A DNA stretch of 64,000 bases from Paenibacillus periandrae (GTDB lineage: Bacteria; Bacillota; Bacilli; Paenibacillales; NBRC-103111), in NCBI RefSeq assembly GCF_022458865.1, contig NZ_JAJNMU010000019.1:62001-126000 (forward strand), given 5' to 3'. The first letter of the stretch is position 1. Every line of letters begins with the position of its first letter. Below the pieces are notes generated by a model that saw nothing but the letters and a program-made list of their open reading frames with translations, made no database searches and had not been told where the DNA came from. The translations under genes were made by a program, and so were the position numbers. Of the stretch, positions 44,050 through 51,621 are shown one piece after another.

Positions 44050-44096
44050 GAAAAGAGCCAACGCCACCTTTTATAAAAGGTGAATGTTGACTCTCT
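44050..44096 (-). terminator. Terminator after the aldo/keto reductase gene (minus strand)
   Basis: Long hairpin centred on CACCTTTT-AT-AAAAGGTG, extended by AGAG(T/C)CAAC pairing. On the minus strand it is followed by TCTTTTCTT. Confidence 0.75.
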
Positions 44097-44125
44097 ACTT
44101 ACATGAGTTGTGATAATCAAAATGG

Positions 44126-44953
44126 TTAGAAATTGAAATTGTCCGGATCAGGTCCGAAGCGATGATTCTCGTTCAAGCCATCGAGCAGAGCAGAGTCCTC
44201 AGCGGATAAAGTGAAATCAAAGATCGCCGCATTTTCCTGGATTCGTTTGGGATTGACGGATTTGGGAATCACGACAATACCATGCTGAAGTCCCCAGCGG
44301 AGAATAATTTGCGCCGCAGATTTGTTATATTTGTCAGCAAGCTTGGCAAGCACGGGAATATCCAGATTCCCTTGCATTAATGGGCTCCAGGCTTCAACCT
44401 GAATCTTATGAGATTGGCAGAAGCTGCGCAGCTCCAGCTGAGTCAGGCGGGGATGCAGCTCGATTTGGTTGACCATCGGGACGATTTCGCTCCCCTTGAT
44501 CACATCCTCCAAATGATGCACCTGGAAATTGCTGACACCAATAGCTCTGACAGCGCCGTCTTTATAGAGCTTTTCCAAGGCGCGCCAGGTGTCTTTATAT
44601 TTGCCTTTTACCGGCCAGTGAATCAGATATAGATCGATTACGTCCAGACCGAGTTTTTTGCGGCTTTCATCAAATGCTTGTAGAGTAGAATCATAGCCCT
44701 GCGAGGCGTTCCAGACTTTAGTGGTAATGAACAGCTCTTCGCGTGCGATTCCGCTTTCCTTGATGCCAATACCGACACCATCCTCGTTGCCATAGGCGGC
44801 TGCGGTATCGATGCTGCGATAACCTGCTTGAATAGAGGACTTCACGGCATTAATGACCTCGTCGCCATCCTTGGTTTTCCAAACGCCCAAGCCTAGAAGC
44901 GGCATTTTGATTCCATTATGTAACTCTACGCTCTCCGTAATAGATACAGTCAT
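44126..44953 (-). CDS. Aldo/keto reductase (AKR5-type)
   Basis: A 275-residue NADPH-dependent aldo/keto reductase of the YvgN/YtbE type. AKR signatures are present: the catalytic-site start YRSIDTAAAYGNEDGVG (Asp and Tyr of the tetrad), DLYLIHWPVKGKYKDTWRAL (with the catalytic His) and VVIPKSVNPKRIQENAAIFD (cofactor binding Lys/Ser/Arg). It reduces methylglyoxal-like or xenobiotic carbonyls. The start is placed at the ATG 10 nt after GGAGGG; two upstream in-frame starts are too near or within the site. Confidence 0.92.
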   Translation of the reverse strand: MTVSITESVELHNGIKMPLLGLGVWKTKDGDEVINAVKSSIQAGYRSIDTAAAYGNEDGVGIGIKESGIAREELFITTKVWNASQGYDSTLQAFDESRKKLGLDVIDLYLIHWPVKGKYKDTWRALEKLYKDGAVRAIGVSNFQVHHLEDVIKGSEIVPMVNQIELHPRLTQLELRSFCQSHKIQVEAWSPLMQGNLDIPVLAKLADKYNKSAAQIILRWGLQHGIVVIPKSVNPKRIQENAAIFDFTLSAEDSALLDGLNENHRFGPDPDNFNF

Positions 44954-45100
44954 CGTATTCATTCCCTCCAAAAGTTTTGTTCGCTAAGCAGAATTTTATT
45001 TTCTGAATCTTCTGCCGGTTCTCATTATAACACTGCGCACCGTGAATGGAAAATTCTACTGTAACCCAAGTGTTCACTGAAATTTGGATAAAAGGCACAA

Positions 45101-45131
45101 AAGAAAAACAGCTCGCGTGTACCGCGGCTGT
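45101..45131 (-). terminator. Terminator of the urt operon (minus strand)
   Basis: On the minus strand ACAGC-GCG pairs with CGC-GCTGT around a short loop and is followed by TTTTCTTTT. Confidence 0.65.
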
Positions 45132-45149
45132 AATTTTCTTCTGTATGAG

Positions 45150-45845
45150 TTATACGGCAAGATGTTTCTTTACCTGCTCCTCGCTGAGTGTGGAGGAGCT
45201 TCCTTCGGCGACGATTACGCCTTTATCCAGAACGTAATAGTAATCAGCAATGCTTGTGGCAAAGGATAAGCTTTGTTCGACAAGAAGCACCGACATTTGT
45301 TTGCTTGCTTTGATCGTTTCGATGACGTGCTCAATTTCCATAACGATCGAAGGCTGAATACCCTCCATGGGTTCGTCGAGCAGCAGCAGCTCAGGTTCAG
45401 ACACTAAGGCGCGTGCGATGGATAGCTGCTGCTGCTGTCCTCCACTGAGGTCCCCGCCTTTGCGGCGTATCATTTCCTTGAGTACAGGAAACATCTCATA
45501 TACGTTGTCAGGAACCTTGCTCTTGCGTATACGGCTTGCTTCCAGACCGAGCATCAGGTTCTCCTCTACAGTCAGCTGTGGAAAAATATCGCGTCCTTGA
45601 GGGACATAGCCAATGCCACTTTTGGCTCTGCGATCCGGAGGGAATGGAGTCATATCGTTCGGCCCATAATGGATCGATCCTTTTTTGGGTTTGATAAGGC
45701 CCATAATGGTCTTCATTAATGTTGTTTTGCCGACGCCATTACGACCCATCAGGCAGATCACTTGCCCTGGCTCAACCTTCATCGTAACGTTCCGCAGAAT
45801 CATGCTTTCCCCGTAACCCGCCTCCAGTTCATGTATACTCAGCAT
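45150..45845 (-). CDS. urtE: Urea ABC transporter ATP-binding protein UrtE
   Basis: A 231-residue LivF-type ATPase: Walker A GRNGVGKTT, signature LSGGQQQQLSIARAL, Walker B LLLLDEPMEGIQPS. The GIQPS segment is characteristic of UrtE. Its ATG overlaps the urtD stop by one base. It is the last gene of the minus-strand urtABCDE operon and hydrolyses ATP for urea import with UrtD. Confidence 0.9.
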   Translation of the reverse strand: MLSIHELEAGYGESMILRNVTMKVEPGQVICLMGRNGVGKTTLMKTIMGLIKPKKGSIHYGPNDMTPFPPDRRAKSGIGYVPQGRDIFPQLTVEENLMLGLEASRIRKSKVPDNVYEMFPVLKEMIRRKGGDLSGGQQQQLSIARALVSEPELLLLDEPMEGIQPSIVMEIEHVIETIKASKQMSVLLVEQSLSFATSIADYYYVLDKGVIVAEGSSSTLSEEQVKKHLAV

Positions 45846-46621
45846 TATCGCTCACCCCGTCTTCCCAAATAAACTTCGGCGACCTTATCATCATTTTGAA
45901 CTTCCTGCATCGTACCTTCACACAGTACAGAGCCTTCATGCATGACCGTAACGGTTTTGGCAAATTGCCGGACAAAGTCCATGTCGTGCTCGACAACGAT
46001 AATGGTTTGTTGGTCGCTGATCTTGTGCAGCAGCTCACCTGTTTTCTCGGTCTCACTGTCTGTCATTCCGGCGGCTGGCTCATCAAGCAGCAGAAGCTCA
46101 GGCTGCTGAATGAGCAGCATCCCGATCTCCAGCCACTGCTTCTCACCATGGGAGAGTGAGCCTGCTTTATCCTTGGACTTTTTCTCCAATCCGATCATAT
46201 GCAAGTAATATTTCATGCGATCGCGCTGCTCGACAGTCGTTTGAGCAATAAGAGAACTGAGCAAACCGCGTTTTTGCCGCATGGACAAAAGCAGATTTTC
46301 CAATACCGTTAACGTAACGAAGATGGAAGGAGCCTGGAATTTACGCCCGATTCCAAGCTGTGCGATCTGGTGCTCCTGATGTTTAGTCAGATCCACGTGG
46401 TTGCGAAACATGACTTTCCCTTTTGAAGGCTTAACCTTGCCGCATAAAACGTCAAGCAATGTCGTTTTGCCGGCGCCGTTGGGTCCGATCAGGAAACGCA
46501 GCTCACCGGATGAGAGAGAGAAGTCTAGTCCACGAATGGCTTTGAAGCCATCGAAATCTACCTCTAACTGTTCAATACGGACCAATTCGCCAGCTGTTTC
46601 TTTTCTTGGTGATGTTTCCAT
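45845..46621 (-). CDS. urtD: Urea ABC transporter ATP-binding protein UrtD
   Basis: A 258-residue LivG-type ATPase with Walker A GPNGAGKTT, signature LSHGEKQWLEIGMLL and Walker B LLLLDEPAAGMTDSETEKTG. The LSHGEKQW signature is typical of UrtD. AAGGAGG lies about 11 nt before the ATG. Coupled to urtE by overlapping stop and start. Confidence 0.9.
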   Translation of the reverse strand: METSPRKETAGELVRIEQLEVDFDGFKAIRGLDFSLSSGELRFLIGPNGAGKTTLLDVLCGKVKPSKGKVMFRNHVDLTKHQEHQIAQLGIGRKFQAPSIFVTLTVLENLLLSMRQKRGLLSSLIAQTTVEQRDRMKYYLHMIGLEKKSKDKAGSLSHGEKQWLEIGMLLIQQPELLLLDEPAAGMTDSETEKTGELLHKISDQQTIIVVEHDMDFVRQFAKTVTVMHEGSVLCEGTMQEVQNDDKVAEVYLGRRGER

Positions 46622-46654
46622 CCTGGGAACAACCTCCTTGGAGTTTTTATCATT

Positions 46655-47782
46655 TTACTTGGTCGTGTGGGCGGGCTCTTTATCGCTTTGCAGCTCTGAA
46701 TATTTGGCCAAGGAAGAGGGCGGTTTCAGCAGATTCGATTTTTTGAACGGATATAAGCCCCATTTTTCACAATAGTCTTGAATGGTACCGACAAGTCCTT
46801 TTGGGAAAAAGAGTACGGCAACGATGAACATCGCGCCGAGAATAATCGGCCACCACTCGGGATAAGCTTCGCTGAAAGAGGTTTTCGCCGAGTTGGTAAT
46901 CACAGCACCCAGTACAGCACCGTATACCGTGCCGCGTCCTCCAATAGCTACCCACAGCACCATTTCAATCGATGGTACGATGCCCATCTGGGCCGGGGAG
47001 ACAATGCCTTCCTGTAAGACAAACAGGATGCCTGCCAATCCGGAGAGTGCAGCGGAAAAGCAGTAAATGAACACCTTGTACGTAACCGGATTGTAGCCGA
47101 TAAAGCGTACACGGTTCTCGGCATCGCGAATGGCGACGAGAATTTTGCCAAGACGACTGGAGACCATCCATTGACACAGGATCAGAGTTCCGATGACGAC
47201 GAAGGCGGTAATGTAGTAAAAAATCAATTTTGTCGACGGCTCACCAACATTCATCCCGAGAAACGTTTCAAAGTTGGTTAAGCCGTTCGTCCCGCCGGTA
47301 TAGCCCTGCTGACCGACAAACAAGGTAACGGTAATGATAACAAGAGCTTGTGAGAGGATAGCGAAAAAAGAGCCTTTAATTCGATTGCGAAAGGTCAAAT
47401 AGCCAAGGACGAACGCTACGGCTACTGGAACCAAAATCGCGAGTAACAGGGTAACTCCAGCCGATTGAAATGGCGCCCAGAACCACGGAAGCTTATCCAC
47501 TCCGCTCCACGACATGAAGTCAGGAAGCTCTCCATGCGAAGCAACGAGCTTCAAGTGCATCGCCATACAATAAGCGCCAAGTCCAAAATAAACACCGTGC
47601 CCTAAACTAAGAATGCCCGTATAGCCCCAAATCAGATCAAGTCCCATGGCGATAATGGCGTAGCACAGAAATTTGCCCAAGAGTGAGAGTCTGAACTCTG
47701 ATAAAAACATCGGCGCCGCCAGCATCACGGCGAGCAGGATGACGGTAAATACGATTTTCATCTTCGTGTTGGTGATGGCCAT
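46655..47782 (-). CDS. urtC: Urea ABC transporter permease UrtC
   Basis: A 375-residue LivM-type permease with eight or more helices (FLSEFRLSLLGKFLCYAIIA; YTGILSLGHGVYFGLGAYCM, the conserved SLGHG motif; VFLGYLTFRNRIKGSFFAIL-type segment; GGRGTVYGAVLGAVITN). The gene is separated from urtB by 418 bp that hold two structured repeat elements. Its Shine-Dalgarno (TTAGGAG) directly follows the last hairpin of the adjacent array, so urtC may be expressed independently of urtAB or be translationally modulated. Confidence 0.92.
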   Translation of the reverse strand: MAITNTKMKIVFTVILLAVMLAAPMFLSEFRLSLLGKFLCYAIIAMGLDLIWGYTGILSLGHGVYFGLGAYCMAMHLKLVASHGELPDFMSWSGVDKLPWFWAPFQSAGVTLLLAILVPVAVAFVLGYLTFRNRIKGSFFAILSQALVIITVTLFVGQQGYTGGTNGLTNFETFLGMNVGEPSTKLIFYYITAFVVIGTLILCQWMVSSRLGKILVAIRDAENRVRFIGYNPVTYKVFIYCFSAALSGLAGILFVLQEGIVSPAQMGIVPSIEMVLWVAIGGRGTVYGAVLGAVITNSAKTSFSEAYPEWWPIILGAMFIVAVLFFPKGLVGTIQDYCEKWGLYPFKKSNLLKPPSSLAKYSELQSDKEPAHTTK

Positions 47783-47795
47783 TTTATCAACTCCT

Positions 47796-47903
47796 AAGAG
47801 TTTTGCGTAGCAAAACTGACTTCGTAAGCATAAGCTGAGCTTCCTTTAGGAAGCTTACTTCGAAAGCATAAACTGAGTTTTGCGTAGCAAAACTGACTTC
47901 GTT
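47796..47903 (-). repeat. Three-hairpin tandem array in the urtC leader (repeat family locus C)
   Basis: Read on the minus strand: AGTTTTGC-TAC-GCAAAACT, spacer with ATGCTTTCGAAGT, AGCTTCC-TAAA-GGAAGCT, spacer with ATGCTTACGAAGTC, AGTTTTGC-TAC-GCAAAACT, then CTTAGGAG (urtC ribosome binding site). The middle hairpin has a different stem sequence but full pairing. Confidence 0.85.
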
Positions 47904-47955
47904 TCATCCTCCAAAACCCGGTGATAAAAAAGCGGAGTAGTCAATGTATTAGAGT

Positions 47956-48151
47956 GTGTTCAAAAAATTAGCAGAGGAGATAGGGGTGTGGAGTAGGAGC
48001 GCAGCGTTCGCCTTTGAAATCGTGAATATACCACCTAATATAATCAATTTTCACGAATTCAACAGCTAAGAGTTTGCAAAAGCAAACTGGCTTCGGAAGC
48101 ATATGCTTGGAGGCATACCCCTTCTCTATAGCGACCCACTTTTTTGGACAT
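47956..48151. repeat. Nested-palindrome element between urtB and urtC (196 bp)
   Basis: Outer arms GTGTTCAAAAAA (47956-47967) and TTTTTTGGACAT (48140-48151), second arms GAGATAGGGGTGTG and CATACCCCTTCTC, an inner inverted repeat TTGAAATCGTGAA (48014-48026) with TTCACGAATTCAA (48050-48062), and the hairpin AGTTTGC-AAAA-GCAAACT (48071-48088). On the minus strand the core resembles the element at 53343-53545. No open reading frame. Confidence 0.75.
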
Positions 48152-48200
48152 TCTCTAGTTCATACATTAACCACGCAGCGGCACTTATTCACCGTAACCT

Positions 48201-49106
48201 CTAATCCAAAGCCCGCGATTTTATCGTAACCAGACCTGAAGGCTTCCATTGCAGGAATGCAATAATGAGAGTGAAGACAATAACCTTGCCTAAGGTAGCG
48301 CTGGTTGTATACTCGAATACGGTGCTTAGCACACCGATGCCCAGAGCGCCGGCAATGGTACCAATGATTTTGCCGATACCACCAAGAACAACAACCATAA
48401 AGGCGTCGACAATATAATAAGTGCCGATAGTAGGTCCTATAGGTCCAACCAAGGTGAGTGCGCAGCCGGCGATCCCCGCCATACCGGAGCCAAAAGCGAA
48501 CGCCTGACCGTCGATGCGTCGGGTTGAGATTCCTAGGCAGGAAGCCATACTGCGATTTTGCATAACGGCCTGCATATTGCGTCCGCCGCGGCTGTGGTAC
48601 TGATACAAATAAATAATGGTAATGCAGACGATAACAAGTCCGATGATGAACAATCTTTTGTAGGGAAGCATCAGGTCCGTACCGAGTGCAAGACCGCCTT
48701 CGAGCCATTGAGGAGCTTTGACAGCCACGTTGGGAGCGCCAAAAATCTGCCTTGCCAGCTGCTGCAGGACGAGGCTGACGCCCCAGGTTGCGAGCAGGCT
48801 GTCGAGTGGTCTGCCGTACAGAAAACGAATGAGCGTCACTTCGAGCAGCCAACCAATTACAAACGCCACACCAAAGGCAACAAAGATCGAAATGATAAAA
48901 TACCAGCCGAACGCTGATGCAGGCACATATTTCTGAAAGATTTGCTGGATCGTATAAGCCATATAGGCGCCAATCATGATAAACTCCCCATGGGCCATAT
49001 TAATGACATTCATAAGTCCGAACGTAATCGCGAGTCCGAGCGCAATGAGCAGGAGAATGGAGCTCAAGCTAATACCGTTAAAAAGTTGGAGCAGTAACAA
49101 GCCCAT
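48201..49106 (-). CDS. urtB: Urea ABC transporter permease UrtB
   Basis: A 301-residue LivH-type permease with about eight helices (ILLLIALGLAITFGLMNVIN; MAHGEFIMIGAYMAYTI; NRSMASCLGISTRRIDGQAF; VDAFMVVVLGGIGKIIGTIA). The MAHGE motif and the CLGI(S/N) segment are typical of UrtB. GGGAGG lies 9 nt upstream of the ATG. A strong stem-loop separates it from the receptor gene urtA. Confidence 0.92.
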   Translation of the reverse strand: MGLLLLQLFNGISLSSILLLIALGLAITFGLMNVINMAHGEFIMIGAYMAYTIQQIFQKYVPASAFGWYFIISIFVAFGVAFVIGWLLEVTLIRFLYGRPLDSLLATWGVSLVLQQLARQIFGAPNVAVKAPQWLEGGLALGTDLMLPYKRLFIIGLVIVCITIIYLYQYHSRGGRNMQAVMQNRSMASCLGISTRRIDGQAFAFGSGMAGIAGCALTLVGPIGPTIGTYYIVDAFMVVVLGGIGKIIGTIAGALGIGVLSTVFEYTTSATLGKVIVFTLIIAFLQWKPSGLVTIKSRALD

Positions 49107-49132
49107 CGGAGTCAGCCTCCCTTATAAAATGC

Positions 49133-49157
49133 AGGACTGCCCTAAGCGGGCAGTCCT
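49133..49157. other. Stem-loop between urtA and urtB
   Basis: Perfect 10-bp stem AGGACTGCCC / GGGCAGTCCT with a 5-nt loop, no strong T-run on the minus strand. It probably stabilises urtA mRNA and lowers readthrough, giving excess receptor. Confidence 0.65.
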
Positions 49158-49206
49158 AATTTAGAATGTGTACCCGGTTAGTCCATGATGGCTGGAGCAT
49201 GTTTCA

Positions 49207-50481
49207 CTATTTCTTGGTAACCTCTGCGCCCCATGGGTAAGTTTTAAGGAATGGATCAGGTTTGACAGGCTTGCCAGAGTTCCATACTTCTTTAAATTGC
49301 CCGTCAGCTTGAACCTGACCGATTCGAACAGTTTTGTATACGTGCTGATTGTCGCCATCGATCATGACTTTACCGCCAGGAGCATTAAATTCAAGACCTT
49401 TAGCTGCGGTCTTTACTTTTTCCACATCGAAGGAGCCGGCTTTTTTCACAGCCTCAGCCCATAAGTAAACACCAAAGTAACCTGCTTCAATCGGATCATC
49501 GGTCACGCGGTCTTTGCCGTATTTGGCTTTGTAGGCTTCAACGAATTTTTTGTTCTCCGGTGTATCGGTTGTTTGATAATAGTTCCATGCTGCATAGTGC
49601 CCTTCCAATACGGAAGCGCCGATGCCGCGAATTTCTTCTTCGGCGATACTGACCGATAACGTAGTCAAATCCTTGGCGCTGATCCCGGCATCCTTCAATT
49701 GCTTGAAGAAAGCTACGTTGCTATCACCATTCAGGGTATTGAAAATGACGTCGGGTTTATCTTTTTTGATTTTACTAATAATTGTATTGTAGTCGGTATG
49801 TCCGAGTGGAGTGTACTCTTCGGCAACCGTTTCGCCGCCTTCAGCTTTCAGCTGTTCCTTGATGATTTTATTGGCGGTTCTTGGGAATACGTAGTCAGAG
49901 CCTAAGAGGAAAAACTTCTTGCCCTTGTTTTGCAGCAGCCAGGTTACTGCGGGTACGATTTGCTGGTTAGTTGTTGCACCTGTGTAGAAGATGTAAGGGG
50001 ATGATTCCAAGCCTTCATATTGAACCGGGTAGAAGAAAAGTCCTTTGTTTTGTTCAACGACAGGAAGCACGGCCTTGCGGCTGGAGGAGGTCCAGCCTCC
50101 AAAAATAACGGCTGCCTTGTCTTTTTGCAGTAATTTTTTCGTTTTCTCTGCGAATGTCGGCCAATCGGATGCCCCATCCTCGACAATCGGTTTTAATTGT
50201 TTTCCAAGTACGCCCCCAGCTTTGTTAATCTCTTCAATCGCCATCATTTCCGCATCTTTAACGGATACTTCACTGATGGACATCGTTCCGGTGAGTGAAT
50301 GTAGAATGCCTACAGGGATCGCTTCATCTTTACCTGCTTCCGGTTTGGCTTCGGCCGTAGTACTTGCCGCTGCTGCTGGAGCTGCTGCCGGCTGTGTCTG
50401 AGTAGCACATCCTGCCAGTAATACGGTGAGCGATATACTTACCGCCATTAAAACGTTGATCCCTTTTCTCTTTGCCAACAT
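49207..50481 (-). CDS. urtA: Urea ABC transporter substrate-binding lipoprotein UrtA
   Basis: A 424-residue receptor. Lipoprotein signal (ISLTVLLAGC lipobox), an Ala/Pro/Thr-rich linker, then a Leu/Ile/Val-binding-type fold specific for urea (PVGILHSLTGTMSISEVSVK; VIFGGWTSSSRKAVLPVVEQ; YPVQYEGLESSPYIFYTGAT). The YPVQYEG-type block is diagnostic of UrtA/FmdD. The start is ATG 50481, 8 nt after AAAGGAG; a GTG three codons earlier overlaps this site. Urea is imported under nitrogen limitation and handed to the cytoplasmic urease encoded divergently. Confidence 0.93.
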   Translation of the reverse strand: MLAKRKGINVLMAVSISLTVLLAGCATQTQPAAAPAAAASTTAEAKPEAGKDEAIPVGILHSLTGTMSISEVSVKDAEMMAIEEINKAGGVLGKQLKPIVEDGASDWPTFAEKTKKLLQKDKAAVIFGGWTSSSRKAVLPVVEQNKGLFFYPVQYEGLESSPYIFYTGATTNQQIVPAVTWLLQNKGKKFFLLGSDYVFPRTANKIIKEQLKAEGGETVAEEYTPLGHTDYNTIISKIKKDKPDVIFNTLNGDSNVAFFKQLKDAGISAKDLTTLSVSIAEEEIRGIGASVLEGHYAAWNYYQTTDTPENKKFVEAYKAKYGKDRVTDDPIEAGYFGVYLWAEAVKKAGSFDVEKVKTAAKGLEFNAPGGKVMIDGDNQHVYKTVRIGQVQADGQFKEVWNSGKPVKPDPFLKTYPWGAEVTKK

Positions 50482-50600
50482 TCCATCCACTCCTTTTAAA
50501 TATACTGAATGTGATGAATACTAACATGTAACATGATTTCTGATCTGAAACCAGAATTTTTCTGTCTAATCGATGCAATTGATGTTAGTTCACGTTTATC

Positions 50601-50630
50601 ATCATAATTTAAATGTGATATATATGTCAA
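50601..50630 (-). promoter_or_regulatory. Predicted promoter of urtA
   Basis: On the minus strand TTGACA (50630-50625), 18-bp spacer, TATGAT (50606-50601). The -35 box lies within the TnrA/GlnR-type site. Confidence 0.6.
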
Positions 50631-50641
50631 TATAAATAACA
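50625..50641. promoter_or_regulatory. TnrA/GlnR-type nitrogen control box
   Basis: TGTCA-N7-TAACA fits the consensus TGTNA-N7-TNACA at every fixed position. It lies in the 401-bp urtA/ureA divergent spacer and overlaps the predicted urtA -35 box. Nitrogen regulation of urea uptake follows from the known role of this box family. Confidence 0.75.
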
Positions 50642-50768
50642 TAAAATAACTTGAATAAATTGGATAAATTATCTTACATAATTCGACTTTTTCGCTAAAA
50701 TGGTTCGTAAAAACCTTTAAAATACGGAAGATTGATCATTGAGTACATAAAAAAATCGATGTTGATGA

Positions 50769-50797
50769 TTTACAGCAGATTAGATTGCGAATATAAT
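50769..50797 (+). promoter_or_regulatory. Predicted promoter of the urease operon
   Basis: TTTACA (50769-50774), 17-bp spacer, TATAAT (50792-50797), giving a leader of about 80 nt before ureA. Confidence 0.65.
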
Positions 50798-50882
50798 AAA
50801 CGTATTAAATGTTAATTATTCGCCTTTATCGTGTTATGTTATTTTCCACATCGAGGTTTTGTGTGAAGGAGGTTCACCTGGA

Positions 50883-51191
50883 ATGCATTTAACGGAAAGA
50901 GAAAAGGAAAAGCTGCTGATAACGGTAGCGGCAGATCTTGCCCGAAGGCGATTGAATCGGGGGCTTAAGTTGAATTATCCAGAGAGCATAGCTTTGATTA
51001 CATCGGAAATTATGGAAGGTGCCCGAGACGGAATGACGGTTGCGGAGCTGATGCAATTTGGCACGAAGGTATTGAAAGTGGATCAAGTGATGAAAGGTGT
51101 GCCTGAAATGATCCATGAGGTACAAGTTGAAGCAACCTTTCCCGATGGGACCAAGCTGGTTACGGTGCATCAGCCTATTGGTCATGGTTAA
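50883..51191 (+). CDS. ureA: Urease subunit gamma
   Basis: A 102-residue gamma subunit with the full family sequence (MHLTEREKEKLLITVAADLA; LNYPESIALITSEIMEGARD; GKTVAELM-like GMTVAELMQFG). Part of the cytoplasmic Ni-enzyme that hydrolyses urea to ammonia and carbamate. The ATG at 50883 is preceded by AAGGAGG; the upstream in-frame codons overlap this site. First gene of ureABC-F-G-D. Confidence 0.95.
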   Translation: MHLTEREKEKLLITVAADLARRRLNRGLKLNYPESIALITSEIMEGARDGMTVAELMQFGTKVLKVDQVMKGVPEMIHEVQVEATFPDGTKLVTVHQPIGHG

Positions 51192-51231
51192 GTTCAACCA
51201 TTCTGATTTTCTGATAAAGGAGTGAGCTGCC

Positions 51232-51621
51232 ATGATTCCTGGTGAATATCGCATCAAGGCGGGCGAGATTGAATTAAATAAAGGAAAACGTACGATACGT
51301 ATATTGGTAACGAATATGGGAGACCGGCCGATTCAGGTTGGGTCGCATTTTCATTTTTTTGAGGTGAACCGCGGGCTTCATTTTGACAGAGAGACTGCCT
51401 TTGGTATGCGACTCAGTATCGCTGCGGGCACAGCTGTACGCTTTGAACCCGGAGAGGAGAAACCGGTGGAGCTTGTTGAATTAGGCGGAGCGAAGCTGTC
51501 CTTTGGCCTCAATCATTTATCTCAGGGCGAAGCTGCGCACGGGCAGATGACGGAGGCGACCAAGCAGCGATTGGATGTATGGAAGGAGGGTCCGGTCTTT
51601 TATGGCAAAGATGGATCGTAA
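51232..51621 (+). CDS. ureB: Urease subunit beta
   Basis: A 129-residue beta subunit (MIPGEYRIKAGEIELNKGKR; VGSHFHFFEVNRGLHFDRET; RLSIAAGTAVRFEPGE). The conserved core is about 100 residues; the C-terminal extension (GQMTEATKQRLDVWKEGPVF) overlaps the start of ureC by 20 nt. AAAGGAG precedes the ATG. Confidence 0.95.
   Translation: MIPGEYRIKAGEIELNKGKRTIRILVTNMGDRPIQVGSHFHFFEVNRGLHFDRETAFGMRLSIAAGTAVRFEPGEEKPVELVELGGAKLSFGLNHLSQGEAAHGQMTEATKQRLDVWKEGPVFYGKDGS

Larger units (their letters stand above)
50491..50882. other. Divergent urtA/ureA regulatory region
   Basis: AT-rich spacer without a gene. It holds the urtA promoter, the TnrA/GlnR-type box and the ureA promoter; no riboswitch consensus was seen. 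Confidence 0.6.
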
